DNA of 64,000 nucleotides from Shinella sp032095155 (GTDB taxonomy: Bacteria > Pseudomonadota > Alphaproteobacteria > Rhizobiales > Rhizobiaceae). Position 1 is the stretch's first letter; every line of letters begins with the position of its first letter. The notes under the pieces were generated by a model. The model was not told the DNA's origin and searched no databases. It saw only the letters and a list, made by a program, of their open reading frames with translations. Shown here one piece after another: positions 1 to 8,267 of this stretch. A program made the position numbers and the translations under genes. The stretch is taken from positions 138,990-202,989 of the forward strand of contig NZ_JBLZPK010000057.1 in the NCBI RefSeq assembly GCF_049199905.1, given 5' to 3'.

Positions 1-1027
1 CATCGTTCCACTGCGAGCCCTGTGCCTTGTGCACGGTCAACGCATAGCCAAAATCGAACTCGTCATAGCGCTTGCGCGTCGACCACGGGATTTCCTCCTC
101 GAGGTTCTCGAAGGCCGCCTTCAGCAACTTGATCTTGGCCGCGCCGCGATCCATGTCGTCGTCCTCGGGCCGGATCATCAGGTTGATGCCGGGCTTCACC
201 GTTTCCTTCGACGAACTCATCACCTGCCAGAGCGAACCGTTGAGCAGGCCCTTGGCCGGGTCGTTGCGCAGGCAGACCAGCTTGTCGCCGGACTGCGGAT
301 AGTCCGTCGTAAACCCCTTCAGCTCGCGAAGACGCTGGTTATAGCGCCGGCGCGTGCGGTTGGTGCCGACAAGCACCTGATCGGCCTCGAGCACCAGGGT
401 CTGGTCGACCTCGTTGCGGCCGATGACGCGTGCGGCACCATAGTCGCCATAACCGATGTCGTTGCCCTCGCGCACCTGCATGGCAAGGCGGATGATCGGG
501 TTGTCGCGCGCCTGCCGGTGGATGTCCGTCAGCAGATAATCCGGCTCCTGGTTGGTGAAGTAACCACCGCCGGTGACAGGCGGCAGCTGGCCGGGGTCAC
601 CGAGCACCAGGATCGGTGTACCGAAGCTCATCAGGTCGCGGCCGAGCGCCTCGTCGACCATCGAGCATTCGTCGACCACCACGAGGGCCGCCTTGGCGAC
701 CGGGCTCTGGCGGTTGATCGAGAACATCGGCGAGATCGAGGTCTTGCCCGTCTCCTCGTCCGACACCTCTTCCTCGCCACGCGGACGATAGATCAGCGAA
801 TGGATCGTCTTGGCATTGCTCGCGCCCTTGGAGCGCAGCACCTGCGCGGCCTTGCCGGTGAAGGCGGCAAACAGCACCTCGCCATCGACATTTTCGGCAA
901 AATGCCTGGCCAGCGTCGTCTTGCCCGTTCCGGCATAACCGAACAGCCGGAAAAGCGGTTCGCGCCCGTCCTTCAGCCACTTTGCGACGGCCTTGAGCGC
1001 TTCATCCTGTTGGGGTGCGAATTCCAT
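1..1027 (-). CDS. RecD-like ATP-dependent DNA helicase, C-terminus cut by window edge
   Basis: I translated this reverse-strand frame directly; it stays open from an ATG at 1027 to the window edge (342 codons). It is a superfamily 1 helicase of the RecD/Dda kind. Visible motifs are Walker A GYAGTGKTT (about residues 30-38), Walker B VVVDECSM (about 117-123), motif III GDPGQLPPV (about 143-151) and, near the visible end, the motif ALTVHKAQGSQW typical of the RecD 2A/2B region. Such enzymes are usually annotated as AAA-family ATPase or exodeoxyribonuclease V-like helicases and unwind duplex DNA 5' to 3'. No RecB or RecC partner is visible. The ribosome site before the ATG is weak, so the start is less certain than the family. 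Confidence 0.85.
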   Translation of the reverse strand, partial: MEFAPQQDEALKAVAKWLKDGREPLFRLFGYAGTGKTTLARHFAENVDGEVLFAAFTGKAAQVLRSKGASNAKTIHSLIYRPRGEEEVSDEETGKTSISPMFSINRQSPVAKAALVVVDECSMVDEALGRDLMSFGTPILVLGDPGQLPPVTGGGYFTNQEPDYLLTDIHRQARDNPIIRLAMQVREGNDIGYGDYGAARVIGRNEVDQTLVLEADQVLVGTNRTRRRYNQRLRELKGFTTDYPQSGDKLVCLRNDPAKGLLNGSLWQVMSSSKETVKPGINLMIRPEDDDMDRGAAKIKLLKAAFENLEEEIPWSTRKRYDEFDFGYALTVHKAQGSQWND

Positions 1028-1169
1028 GCCGGGACTTGGCAGGATTCGCGCCCGCGAAGCAAGAGGCGGAACCCCGTTCGCAGGCTGCACAATCCGCCCA
1101 CCCCCTGTTTTGGCCCTGTTCGTCACGGCGGCGTCGCTGTATGGAAAACACGATCCACGGAGCGATGAC

Positions 1170-2261
1170 GTGTCCCCCGCCTCCCCGACCCCAGATGAAA
1201 CCGTATCCCCGCCCAGCGGCCTTGGACGCTTGCCCGCCGCCCTGCAATGGACCTGCGTGACCTGCCTGTCGCTGGTAACCACCACACCGCTTTACATGAC
1301 CGGCTTTCCGGCGGCGCTGATGATCGGCCCCATGCTTGCCGGCATCGTCGTGGCGCTTGCCGGCGGCACGATCCGCCTGCCGCGCCTCTGCTTCTTCGTC
1401 GTGCAGGTCGTCCTCGCTTTGATGATCGCCGGCACGGTGTCGCAGGATTTCGTCGCCACCTTCCTCGACAACTGGCTGCTGATCCTCGCCGTCGTCTTTT
1501 CCGTGATCGCGGTCAGCGCCTTCAGCGGCTGGATGATCGCACGCACCGGCGTCCTGCCCGGAACGACGGCGATCTGGGGCTCTTCGGCGGGCGCTGCCTC
1601 CTCCATGCTGATGATGGCGGAAGCCTATGGCGCCGATATGCGCCTCGTCGCCTTCATGCAATATCTGCGCGTGCTGTTCGTCGCGAGCCTCGCCACACTG
1701 GTCGCGCATTTTGCCGGCCATGAGGGTGCGGCCGCACCGCCACATGCCTGGTTCGAGCCGGTACCCTTGCTTCCGCTCGTCGCGATGCTGGCCATCGGCA
1801 TTCTTGCCGGCCTTGTCGCTCAGAAGCTGCGCATTCCGGCCGGTGCCTTCCTTCTCCCCTTCGCCCTCGCCTCGGTGCTCAACACGTCCGGCACCGTGAC
1901 GATCGTCCTGCCGCAAGGACTGCTGGTCATCGCATTTGCGCTGCTCGGCTGGAACATCGGCCTCGGTTTCACACGCGCCATCCTCATGCATGCTCGCCGC
2001 GCCATGCTGCCGACGGTGCTCTCCATCGTCGCGCTGCTCTGTTTCTCAGGCCTTCTGGCGGCAGGGCTCGTCTTCCTGCTCGGCGTCGATCCGCTGACGG
2101 CCTATCTCGCCACCAGCCCCGGCAGCCTCGATTCGGTTGCCGTCATCGCCGCCTCCGCCAATGTCGACATCGCCTTCGTCATGACCTTGCAGACGGCGCG
2201 GCTGATCCTCGTGACCTTCATCGGCCCGTGGCTTGCCCGCTTCGTGGCCGACCGGATCTAG
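1170..2261 (+). CDS. AbrB-family integral membrane protein (AbrB duplication domain)
   Basis: A 363-residue, very hydrophobic protein with about ten membrane segments. It resembles the family named after AbrB or 'ammonia monooxygenase' in databases (Pfam AbrB, PF05145), which are membrane proteins and not DNA-binding regulators; function is unproven. Two similar halves are suggested by recurring GxxPG / GSS-rich stretches, for example the GTTAIWGSSAGAASSMLMMAE segment of the first half (quoted only partly conserved) and a SPGSLDSVAVIAA segment in the second. I chose the GTG at 1170 because GGAG lies 7 bases upstream; an upstream ATG at 993 would run deep into the opposite-strand helicase. Its stop overlaps the stop of the convergent nitrile hydratase accessory gene. 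Confidence 0.75.
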   Translation: MSPASPTPDETVSPPSGLGRLPAALQWTCVTCLSLVTTTPLYMTGFPAALMIGPMLAGIVVALAGGTIRLPRLCFFVVQVVLALMIAGTVSQDFVATFLDNWLLILAVVFSVIAVSAFSGWMIARTGVLPGTTAIWGSSAGAASSMLMMAEAYGADMRLVAFMQYLRVLFVASLATLVAHFAGHEGAAAPPHAWFEPVPLLPLVAMLAIGILAGLVAQKLRIPAGAFLLPFALASVLNTSGTVTIVLPQGLLVIAFALLGWNIGLGFTRAILMHARRAMLPTVLSIVALLCFSGLLAAGLVFLLGVDPLTAYLATSPGSLDSVAVIAASANVDIAFVMTLQTARLILVTFIGPWLARFVADRI

Positions 2262-2632
2262 CCGGCGTTCTCAAGGAGGATAGGCTTGCCGTGCGGCGTC
2301 GCCTCGGCGGCGCGCGCCCAGCGGTCGGAAAGTGCGGTTTGTTCCGCCTCACTTGCCACGCCGCGCGCGGAAAGCAGCGATGACAGAGCCGTCACCCAGC
2401 ACTCGAAATAATCGGCGCCATCAACGGCACGACCGGGCCGATGCACCTCGCGCGACAGCGCCTCGGCCCATTCGGCCCAGGAAAACACGCCCTGCTCATG
2501 CAGCCGCACCGTCATCGCAAAGGCCTGCGCCTGCCAGGGCTCGGCAAAGATTGGGTCACCCTCGGCGGATGTCGGCAGGCCGGGTGTATCGGCAAGCGTC
2601 TCACACCGGCTCAAGATAGCTCTCCCAGGCAT
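2258..2632 (-). CDS. Nitrile hydratase accessory (activator) protein, P14K-like
   Basis: A 124-residue protein with the layout of nitrile hydratase accessory proteins: an N-terminal LSRCETLADTPGLP block, then FAEPWQAQAFAMTVRLHEQG and FSWAEWAEAL, which resemble the N-terminal part of the beta subunit. In known cobalt nitrile hydratases this small protein helps load cobalt into the alpha subunit. It is the third gene of the cluster and its ATG overlaps the end of the beta gene by about 30 bases; a TTG at about 2614 is an alternative start nearer the conserved block. The gene converges on the AbrB-family gene with overlapping stop codons. Confidence 0.85.
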   Translation of the reverse strand: MPGRAILSRCETLADTPGLPTSAEGDPIFAEPWQAQAFAMTVRLHEQGVFSWAEWAEALSREVHRPGRAVDGADYFECWVTALSSLLSARGVASEAEQTALSDRWARAAEATPHGKPILLENAG

Positions 2633-3260
2633 CGATGGAGACGGTCAGGCCGGGTGCAGCACCCTCGCCCCAGATCTCACCGCCATCGAAGACGACGGTA
2701 TAGACCCATTGCGGGCTTTCGCCCTTGCCATGCGCATTGTCGTCGGGAAACACGAAGGCGCCCTGCACGGTCTCGATCACGCCGACCTTGTCGCGGGCAT
2801 AACGCGGCAGGCGCGTGTGGGTCGTCGGGTTGAAATTGCGGGTGCGCACGCGTGCGCCGGCGGCAAAGCGCGGGGCTTCCTCCACCGGCCGGTCGCAAGG
2901 GCCGCCTTTGGCGAGCACCGCCGGCACCATGTCGGCCTTCAGGACACGCTTCGGCGTGGCGCCCTTTTCCAGCATCCGGCCCTCGGCCAGTTCCGCGGCG
3001 CTGACGAAGCCGTGGCGCTGCAACAGCGTTTCCAGCGCCCGGATCCAGATCTCGTAGTAACTCGCCGAGAGATAAGTGGCGGGCGGGATGTTTTCGCGCG
3101 CGTGGCGGCTCTCGTCGATCGTCCAGGCGCCGAAAGCGCCGCAGGACAGCGTCACGCCCAGCGCCCGCTTTTCCCAGTCGCCGTGAAAATACGGTTCGTT
3201 CGGCTCCGGCGCGACCGGGCCGAGACCATGCTGGCCACCCAGATCGTGCGGCCCGTTCAT
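2601..3260 (-). CDS. nthB: Nitrile hydratase subunit beta
   Basis: A 219-residue protein starting MNGPHDLGGQHGLGPV, the standard nitrile hydratase beta N-terminus. It continues with FHGDWEKRALGVTLSCGAFG, SYYEIWIRALE and a C-terminal SH3-like barrel with FNPTTHTRLPRYARDKVG and WVYTVVF. With the alpha subunit it forms the enzyme that hydrates nitriles to amides in the cytoplasm. The ATG at 3260 overlaps the alpha stop codon as ATGA, so the two subunits are translationally coupled and made in equal amounts. An amidase is encoded 35 kb away at 38483-39916, but nothing shows that it serves this pathway. Confidence 0.93.
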   Translation of the reverse strand: MNGPHDLGGQHGLGPVAPEPNEPYFHGDWEKRALGVTLSCGAFGAWTIDESRHARENIPPATYLSASYYEIWIRALETLLQRHGFVSAAELAEGRMLEKGATPKRVLKADMVPAVLAKGGPCDRPVEEAPRFAAGARVRTRNFNPTTHTRLPRYARDKVGVIETVQGAFVFPDDNAHGKGESPQWVYTVVFDGGEIWGEGAAPGLTVSIDAWESYLEPV

Positions 3261-3889
3261 GGCCGTGCCTCCGGCGCCAGCGCCAGCCCGGTGCCGATCA
3301 TCGCATCGCGCGTCACGAGATCGGCGAGCGCTTCCTGGTCCAGTTCCTCGGTGCCCTCGGGGCGTTGCGGCACGACGAGGTAACGCAGCTCCGCCGTCGA
3401 ATCCCAGACGCGGATTTTTTGGGTCTCGGGAAGAGTCACGCCGAATTCCGCCAGAACGCCGCGCGGATCGATGACCGCGCGCGAGCGATAGGCCGGCGCC
3501 TTGTACCAGACGGGCGGCAGGCCGAGCACGGACCAGGGGTAACAGGAGCACAGCGTGCAGACGACGAGATTGTGCGTCTCGTCATCGTTGAACACGGCCC
3601 GCATATGCTCGCCCTGCCGGCCGGTATAACCGAGGCTGGCAATCGCCGCCGTGGCATCCCGCTTCAGCCAGTCGGCGAAATCCGGGTCCGCCCAGGCCTT
3701 GGCCACGACGCGCGCGCCGTTGCGCGGACCGATCTTCGTCTCATAGGTCTCGACGATGACATCGATCGCCTTGGGATCGATCAGGCCCTTCTCCGTCAGG
3801 ATGGTTTCCAGCGCGCGCACGCGCGCTTCCATCGGCGAGAAGTGGTTGTCGTGATGGTGATCGTCGTCGTGGTCGTGATCATGCAACAT
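3257..3889 (-). CDS. nthA: Nitrile hydratase subunit alpha, cobalt type
   Basis: A 210-residue alpha subunit. The metal-binding loop reads VCTLCSCYPW; the CTLCSC form (Thr at the second position) is the cobalt type, whereas iron enzymes have CSLCSC. The last two of the three cysteines are normally oxidised to sulfinic and sulfenic acid. The first sixteen residues, MLHDHDHDDDHHHDNH, form a His/Asp-rich extension before the conserved MEARVRALETIL helix and could bind metal; that role is inferred. A good ribosome site, GAGGG, lies about 7 bases before the ATG. The gene is 34 bases downstream of the LysE-type exporter gene on the same strand and is coupled to nthB by an ATGA overlap. Confidence 0.94.
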   Translation of the reverse strand: MLHDHDHDDDHHHDNHFSPMEARVRALETILTEKGLIDPKAIDVIVETYETKIGPRNGARVVAKAWADPDFADWLKRDATAAIASLGYTGRQGEHMRAVFNDDETHNLVVCTLCSCYPWSVLGLPPVWYKAPAYRSRAVIDPRGVLAEFGVTLPETQKIRVWDSTAELRYLVVPQRPEGTEELDQEALADLVTRDAMIGTGLALAPEARP

Positions 3890-3923
3890 GGCAGTCCCTC
3901 AGGCGTTGCCTTTTCATACGCTC

Positions 3924-4517
3924 CTAGCGCAGCATCGGCCAGAGGCTGGCGACGAGCAGCAGCGCCATCGTGATGTTGAACCATTTCAACCGGACCGGCA
4001 CGGACAGCCATTCGCGCAGCGCCGAGCCGAAGCCGGCCCAGGTCGAGACGCTCGGGAAATTCACGATCGCGAAGGCAATGCCGACGATCAGCACGCTCAT
4101 CGTGTAATTGGCCGAATTGGTATAGGTCGCCATGGCGGAGACGGCCATGACCCAGGCCTTCGGATTGACCCATTGAAAGGCGGCGGCCTCCAGGAAGCTC
4201 ATCGGCCGGGCACCGGCCTTGCCCTCGCCGAGCGAGCGCGAGGTGCCGATCTTCCAGGCGATCCAGACGAGATAGGCGCCGCCGGCAAATTTCAGCACGG
4301 TATAGACCAACGGCACGGCCTCCAGCAGCGCGCCGAGCCCGAAACCGACGGCTAAGAGCAGCACGAGGAAACCCACGCCGATGCCGCACATATGCGGGAT
4401 CGTGCGCACGAAACCGAAATTCACGCCGGAGGCGAACAGCATCATATTGTTCGGGCCGGGCGTGATGGAGGTCGTGAAGGCGAAGACCAGCAGCGCCAGA
4501 AAGATTTCGATCTGCAT
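3924..4517 (-). CDS. LysE/RhtB-family exporter
   Basis: A 197-residue inner-membrane protein with about six hydrophobic segments. The N-terminus carries the LysE-family signature: FTTSITPGPNNMMLFASG is the conserved xxPGPxxxx region of amino-acid exporters, followed by a GAYLVWIAWK segment and a central FQWVNPKAWVMA motif. These proteins export amino acids or related small molecules; the substrate is not predictable here. It precedes nthA by 34 bases on the same strand, so it may be the first gene of the nitrile hydratase transcript. The start at 4517 (MQIEIFLALL) fits the family N-terminus; a longer in-frame version adds only a non-conserved leader. Confidence 0.88.
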   Translation of the reverse strand: MQIEIFLALLVFAFTTSITPGPNNMMLFASGVNFGFVRTIPHMCGIGVGFLVLLLAVGFGLGALLEAVPLVYTVLKFAGGAYLVWIAWKIGTSRSLGEGKAGARPMSFLEAAAFQWVNPKAWVMAVSAMATYTNSANYTMSVLIVGIAFAIVNFPSVSTWAGFGSALREWLSVPVRLKWFNITMALLLVASLWPMLR

Positions 4518-4642
4518 GGCAGTCTCTTGTGATCCGGATTGTTTTTTCCGATTGATAGTCCATCTCTTGGCGACGACCAGCCAATTCTTGTCATACACAC
4601 AATTCCGATTGCTGATGTATGGCGTCTCTCGTGGAGTGCAGC

Positions 4643-5488
4643 ATGAAAGCGGAACTACCGGCAGTCACCCTTCCCGGCGGAAAACAGGTCCCGGCCCTTG
4701 GCCTCGGCACCTGGCATATGGGCGAAGGCGAGGCATCGATGGCCGAGGAGGCCGCAAGCCTGCGTGCCGGGCTCGATCTCGGCATGACGGTCATCGACAC
4801 GGCGGAAATGTATGCTGACGGCGGCGCGGAGGAAGTCGTCGGCGAGGCCATCAAGGGACGGCGCGACGACGTGTTTCTCGTCAGCAAGGTGCTGCCCTAC
4901 AATGCCAGCCGCGCGGGTACGATCGCCGCCTGCGAAGCCAGCCTCAAGCGCCTCGGCACCGACCATATCGAACTCTACCTCTTGCACTGGCGCGGCCGCC
5001 ACCCCTTCTCCGAGACGGTGGAGGCCTTCGAGACGCTGAAGGCTGAGGGCAAGATCGGCGCCTGGGGCGTCTCGAACTTCGACATTTCCGACATGCGGGA
5101 ACTGCTCGAAGACGCCGAGCCGCGTCGCCCGGCGGCCAATCAGGTGCTCTACAATCTCGCCCGCCGCGGCATCGAATTCGATCTCCTGCGCTGGAGCCAG
5201 GTGCAGGGCATCCCGATCATGGCCTATTCACCGCTCGACGAGGGCCGCCTTCTGGGCCATCCCGTGCTGGAGGAGATCGGCCGCATTCACAATGTCGGCT
5301 CGGCCCAGGTCGCGCTCGCCTTCCTGCTCACCAAGGCCGGCGTCATCGCCATCCCGAAATCCGGCTCGCCCGAACGGGTACGCGACAATTTCCGCGCCTC
5401 GGAAATCCGCCTGACCTCGGAGGACCTGCGCCTTCTCGACGAAGCCTTCCCGCCACCGACCCGCAAGCGGCCGCTGGAGATGATCTGA
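4643..5488 (+). CDS. Aldo/keto reductase
   Basis: A 281-residue (beta/alpha)8 NADPH-dependent oxidoreductase. Family marks are GLGTWHMGEG near the N-terminus, DTAEMYADGGAEEVVGEA (the catalytic Asp and Tyr lie in DTAEMY), VSKVLPYNAS with the catalytic Lys, and LYLLHWRG with the catalytic His. The C-terminal cofactor block is AIPKSGSPERVRDNF. The reaction is reduction of aldehydes or ketones; the physiological substrate is unknown. I chose the ATG at 4643 because GGAG stands about 8 bases before it; an upstream ATG at 4619 has no such site. It is divergent from the LysE-type gene and ends just before a strong hairpin. Confidence 0.9.
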   Translation: MKAELPAVTLPGGKQVPALGLGTWHMGEGEASMAEEAASLRAGLDLGMTVIDTAEMYADGGAEEVVGEAIKGRRDDVFLVSKVLPYNASRAGTIAACEASLKRLGTDHIELYLLHWRGRHPFSETVEAFETLKAEGKIGAWGVSNFDISDMRELLEDAEPRRPAANQVLYNLARRGIEFDLLRWSQVQGIPIMAYSPLDEGRLLGHPVLEEIGRIHNVGSAQVALAFLLTKAGVIAIPKSGSPERVRDNFRASEIRLTSEDLRLLDEAFPPPTRKRPLEMI

Positions 5489-5495
5489 GCAAAAC

Positions 5496-5527
5496 AAAGG
5501 GCCTTTCCGTTTCCGGAAAGGCCCTTT
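5496..5527. terminator. Bidirectional terminator between aldo/keto reductase and ilvN
   Basis: A perfect 14-bp inverted repeat (AAAGGGCCTTTCCG and its complement) with a 4-base loop lies between the convergent genes. The arms carry A and T tracts at their outer ends, so it can terminate transcription from both sides. Confidence 0.85.
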
Positions 5528-5551
5528 GCCGAATTCAAACCGTGAGAAATC

Positions 5552-6124
5552 TCACATGCCCTGCGGGCCGCGGTTCATCGCGGCGATGCCGGTGCGGCAG
5601 ACTTCGACGAGGCCGAGCGGCTTCATGATCGCCACGAACTGGTCGATCTTCGAGGACTTGCCGGTGATTTCCAGGATGAAATGATCCGTCGTCGCATCGA
5701 CGACCTTGGCATGGAAGGCATCGGCCAGACGCAGCGTTTCCTGGCGCATCTCGCCGGAGCCGACGATCTTCACCAGCGCCACTTCCCGCTCGATCGGCCG
5801 TTCCTGGCCGAGCGCCTTGGCGCGCACGGTGAGGTCGACGACGCGGTGGACCGGCACGATGCGCTCGAGCTGCGACTTGATCTGCTCCAGCACGCTGGGC
5901 GTGCCGCGCGTCACGATGGTGATGCGCGACAGATGCGCCTCGTGCTCGGTCTCGGAAACCGTGAGGCTCTCGATGTTGTAGCCGCGGCCGGAGAACAGGC
6001 CGATGACGCGGGCAAGCACGCCGGGCTCGTTATCGACCAGCACGGAGAGCGTGTGGCTCTCCGCGACCTGGGTTTCCTTGGCGATGAAGTAGGCAGAACC
6101 GGTGGGCTGTAGGTGTGCGTTCAT
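5552..6124 (-). CDS. ilvN: Acetolactate synthase small (regulatory) subunit
   Basis: A 190-residue protein. An N-terminal ACT domain carries SHTLSVLVDNEPGVLARVIGLF followed by FSGRGYNIESLTV, the classic IlvN/IlvH signature; a second ACT-like C-terminal domain includes VALVKI and HFILEITG. It stabilises and confers valine feedback on the large subunit, IlvB, in isoleucine, valine and leucine synthesis. It has a roughly 25-residue N-terminal extension before the ACT domain. It follows ilvB by 19 bases and shares its attenuated promoter. The quoted ACT residues are contiguous only in the short blocks given here. Confidence 0.95.
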   Translation of the reverse strand: MNAHLQPTGSAYFIAKETQVAESHTLSVLVDNEPGVLARVIGLFSGRGYNIESLTVSETEHEAHLSRITIVTRGTPSVLEQIKSQLERIVPVHRVVDLTVRAKALGQERPIEREVALVKIVGSGEMRQETLRLADAFHAKVVDATTDHFILEITGKSSKIDQFVAIMKPLGLVEVCRTGIAAMNRGPQGM

Positions 6125-6143
6125 GATCGTTTCTACCTTTTCA

Positions 6144-7922
6144 TCAAACGAGCTGGCGGCCCTTGGCGTCGATCGCGTTGGCGACCGCTTCGTCCGTGGC
6201 CTCGTCGGGCAGCAGCATTTCGTTATGTGCCTTGCCCGAGGGGATCATCGGGAAGCAGTTGGCGAGGTTCGCCACGCGGCAATCGAAGATGACCGGGCGG
6301 TTGACGTCGATCATCTCCTGGATTGCGCCGTCAAGATCGGCAGGCTTGTCGCAGGCGATGCCGACGCCGCCATAGGCTTCCGCCAGCTTGACGAAGTCAG
6401 GCATGGCTTCCGTATAAGAATTCGACAGGCGGTTGCCGTGCAGCAGCTGCTGCCACTGGCGCACCATGCCCATATACTGGTTGTTCAGGATGAATATCTT
6501 GACGGGCAGATTGTACTGGACCGCGCAGCTCATTTCCTGAATGCACATCTGGATCGAGGCATCGCCCGCGATGTCGATGACGAGGCTGTCGCGGTGCGCG
6601 ACCTGCACGCCGATCGCCGCCGGGAAGCCGTAGCCCATCGTGCCGAGGCCGCCCGAAGTCATCCAGCGGTTCGGCTGTTCGAAACCGTAGAACTGCGCCG
6701 CCCACATCTGGTGCTGGCCGACTTCCGTCGTGATGTAGGTGTCGCGGTCCTTGGTCAGCTCATAGAGCCGCTCGATCGCATATTGCGGCATGATCACGTC
6801 GTTGCTCGCCTTGTAGGCAAACGAGTTGCGCGCACGCCACTTGGCAATCGAGGACCACCAGTCGCCCTGCTGCGACTTGTCGTAGTCCTTGGCGCCGGCC
6901 CGCCATAGACGGACCATGTCTTCCAGGACATTGCCGACATCGCCCAGGATCGGAACGTCGACGCGGACGTTCTTGTTGATCGAGGACGGGTCGATATCGA
7001 TGTGGATCTTCTTCGAATTCGGCGAGAAGGCGTTCAGGCGGCCGGTGATACGGTCGTCGAAGCGCGCGCCGATGCAGACCATGACGTCGCAGTCATGCAT
7101 CGCCATGTTCGCCTCGTAAGAACCGTGCATGCCGAGCATGCCCAGCCAGTTCTTGCCGGAAGCCGGATAGGCGCCGAGGCCCATCAGCGTGGAGGTGATC
7201 GGGAAACCGGTGATCTCGACGAGTTCGCGCAGCAGGCGCGAGGCTTCCGGACCGGAATTCACGACGCCGCCGCCGGAATAGATGATCGGGCGGCGGGCCG
7301 ACTTCATCAGACTGACGGCCGCTTCGATCGCGCGGGCATCACCCTGGATCTTCGGCTGGTAGCTTTTCTGAACGGGGGCGGCCGATGGCGGCGTGTAGGT
7401 GCCGGTGGCAAACTGCACGTCCTTCGGGATATCGACGACGACGGGGCCCGGACGACCGGACTGCGCGACGCGGAAGGCCTCATGGATGATGCGGGCGAGA
7501 TCGTTGACGTCCTTGACCAGCCAGTTGTGCTTGGTGCAGGGGCGCGTGATGCCGACCGTGTCGCATTCCTGGAAGGCATCGGAACCGATGAGCGTGGTCG
7601 GAACCTGACCGGTGAGGCAGACGAGCGGGATGGAATCCATCAGCGCATCCTGCAGCGGCGTGACGGCATTCGTCGCACCCGGACCCGACGTGACCAGCAT
7701 GACGCCGACCTTGCCGGTGGAGCGGGCATAGCCTTCGGCCATGTGGCCGGCGCCCTGCTCGTGGCGAACGAGAATGTGCTCGATATCGTCCTGCTGGAAG
7801 ATCTCGTCGTAGATCGGCAGCACGGCGCCGCCGGGATAGCCGAAGATATGTTCTACGCCATTGTCTTTCAGGGCCTGCAAGACAATCTCGGCGCCCGTCA
7901 TCTGGTTTTCTGTTCCGCTCAT
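6144..7922 (-). CDS. ilvB: Acetolactate synthase large (catalytic) subunit
   Basis: A 592-residue thiamine diphosphate enzyme, sometimes called ilvI in rhizobia. It condenses two pyruvates, or pyruvate and 2-oxobutyrate, at the first shared step of branched-chain amino acid synthesis. The N-terminal domain has FGYPGGAVLPIYD and the catalytic Glu in VRHEQGAGHMAEGYAR. The C-terminal thiamine-binding motif is GDASIQMCIQEM followed by ILNNQYMGMVRQWQ. The start at 7922 (MSGTENQMTGAE) has a purine-rich GGACGGG upstream; longer in-frame reading goes through the attenuator and is not coding. Expression should be set by the leader at 8036-8095 and the terminator at 7979-8002. Confidence 0.96.
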   Translation of the reverse strand: MSGTENQMTGAEIVLQALKDNGVEHIFGYPGGAVLPIYDEIFQQDDIEHILVRHEQGAGHMAEGYARSTGKVGVMLVTSGPGATNAVTPLQDALMDSIPLVCLTGQVPTTLIGSDAFQECDTVGITRPCTKHNWLVKDVNDLARIIHEAFRVAQSGRPGPVVVDIPKDVQFATGTYTPPSAAPVQKSYQPKIQGDARAIEAAVSLMKSARRPIIYSGGGVVNSGPEASRLLRELVEITGFPITSTLMGLGAYPASGKNWLGMLGMHGSYEANMAMHDCDVMVCIGARFDDRITGRLNAFSPNSKKIHIDIDPSSINKNVRVDVPILGDVGNVLEDMVRLWRAGAKDYDKSQQGDWWSSIAKWRARNSFAYKASNDVIMPQYAIERLYELTKDRDTYITTEVGQHQMWAAQFYGFEQPNRWMTSGGLGTMGYGFPAAIGVQVAHRDSLVIDIAGDASIQMCIQEMSCAVQYNLPVKIFILNNQYMGMVRQWQQLLHGNRLSNSYTEAMPDFVKLAEAYGGVGIACDKPADLDGAIQEMIDVNRPVIFDCRVANLANCFPMIPSGKAHNEMLLPDEATDEAVANAIDAKGRQLV

Positions 7923-7978
7923 CGGTTTCCCGTCCGTCTCTTTCGTATTTCCAGGGTGCTTATCGAATTTTCGGGCAT

Positions 7979-8002
7979 AAAAAAAGGCCCCTTGGAGGAG
8001 CC
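7979..8002 (-). terminator. Attenuator terminator of the ilvBN leader
   Basis: On the minus strand this reads GGCTCC, loop TCCAA, GGGGCC, then seven T: a 6-bp stem with one T-G pair and a U-run, the form of an intrinsic terminator. It sits 34 bases after the leader-peptide stop codon and 57 bases before ilvB. A competing pairing exists upstream between GCGCATGGG, inside the leader reading frame, and CCCATGCGC just after it. Confidence 0.85.
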
Positions 8003-8035
8003 TGCTTACCGCGCATGGGTGCTTTCGCCGGATGG

Positions 8036-8095
8036 TTACACCACCCTGCCCATGCGCGTTCCCACCACAAGAATAACAACCGTCAGATTTTTCAT
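8036..8095 (-). CDS. ilvL: ilvBN leader peptide (attenuator)
   Basis: A 19-residue reading frame, MKNLTVVILVVGTRMGRVV, with ten of 19 codons for Leu, Val or Ile, clustered at LTVVILVV and ending VV. This is the expected composition of a ribosome-stalling leader that senses branched-chain aminoacyl-tRNA. When Leu/Val/Ile are scarce the ribosome should stall and block formation of the terminator at 7979-8002. No ribosome-binding site precedes the ATG, and the promoter at 8104-8132 places the RNA 5' end within a few bases of it, so the message is probably nearly leaderless. The assignment rests on composition, position and RNA structure. Confidence 0.85.
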   Translation of the reverse strand: MKNLTVVILVVGTRMGRVV

Positions 8096-8103
8096 GGGTC
8101 GAA

Positions 8104-8132
8104 GTGTTAGCCACAAAGCCGGCGCGCGTCAA
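8104..8132 (-). promoter_or_regulatory. Sigma-70 promoter of the ilv leader
   Basis: On the minus strand a -35 element TTGACG (8127-8132) and a -10 element TAACAC (8104-8109) are separated by 17 bases, matching the rhizobial CTTGAC-N17-CTATAT pattern well at -35. The predicted start point is about 8096-8099, right at the leader ATG. Confidence 0.7.
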
Positions 8133-8267
8133 CGCTTTTCCCGATGCTTCGAAACGGCACGGAATCCGGGACCGACGGGAAAAGCTGGTGCAAAGCCGCG
8201 CCAACACGAAACGTCTTATTAAGCGGCCTCGGCTAGAATCCGCCTTTGATGGCAAGGAGTGCCGTGA

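Noticed and set aside
29..1168. A 379-codon plus-strand frame at the window start
   Set aside because: The reverse strand encodes a RecD-like helicase with all motifs; this frame has none.
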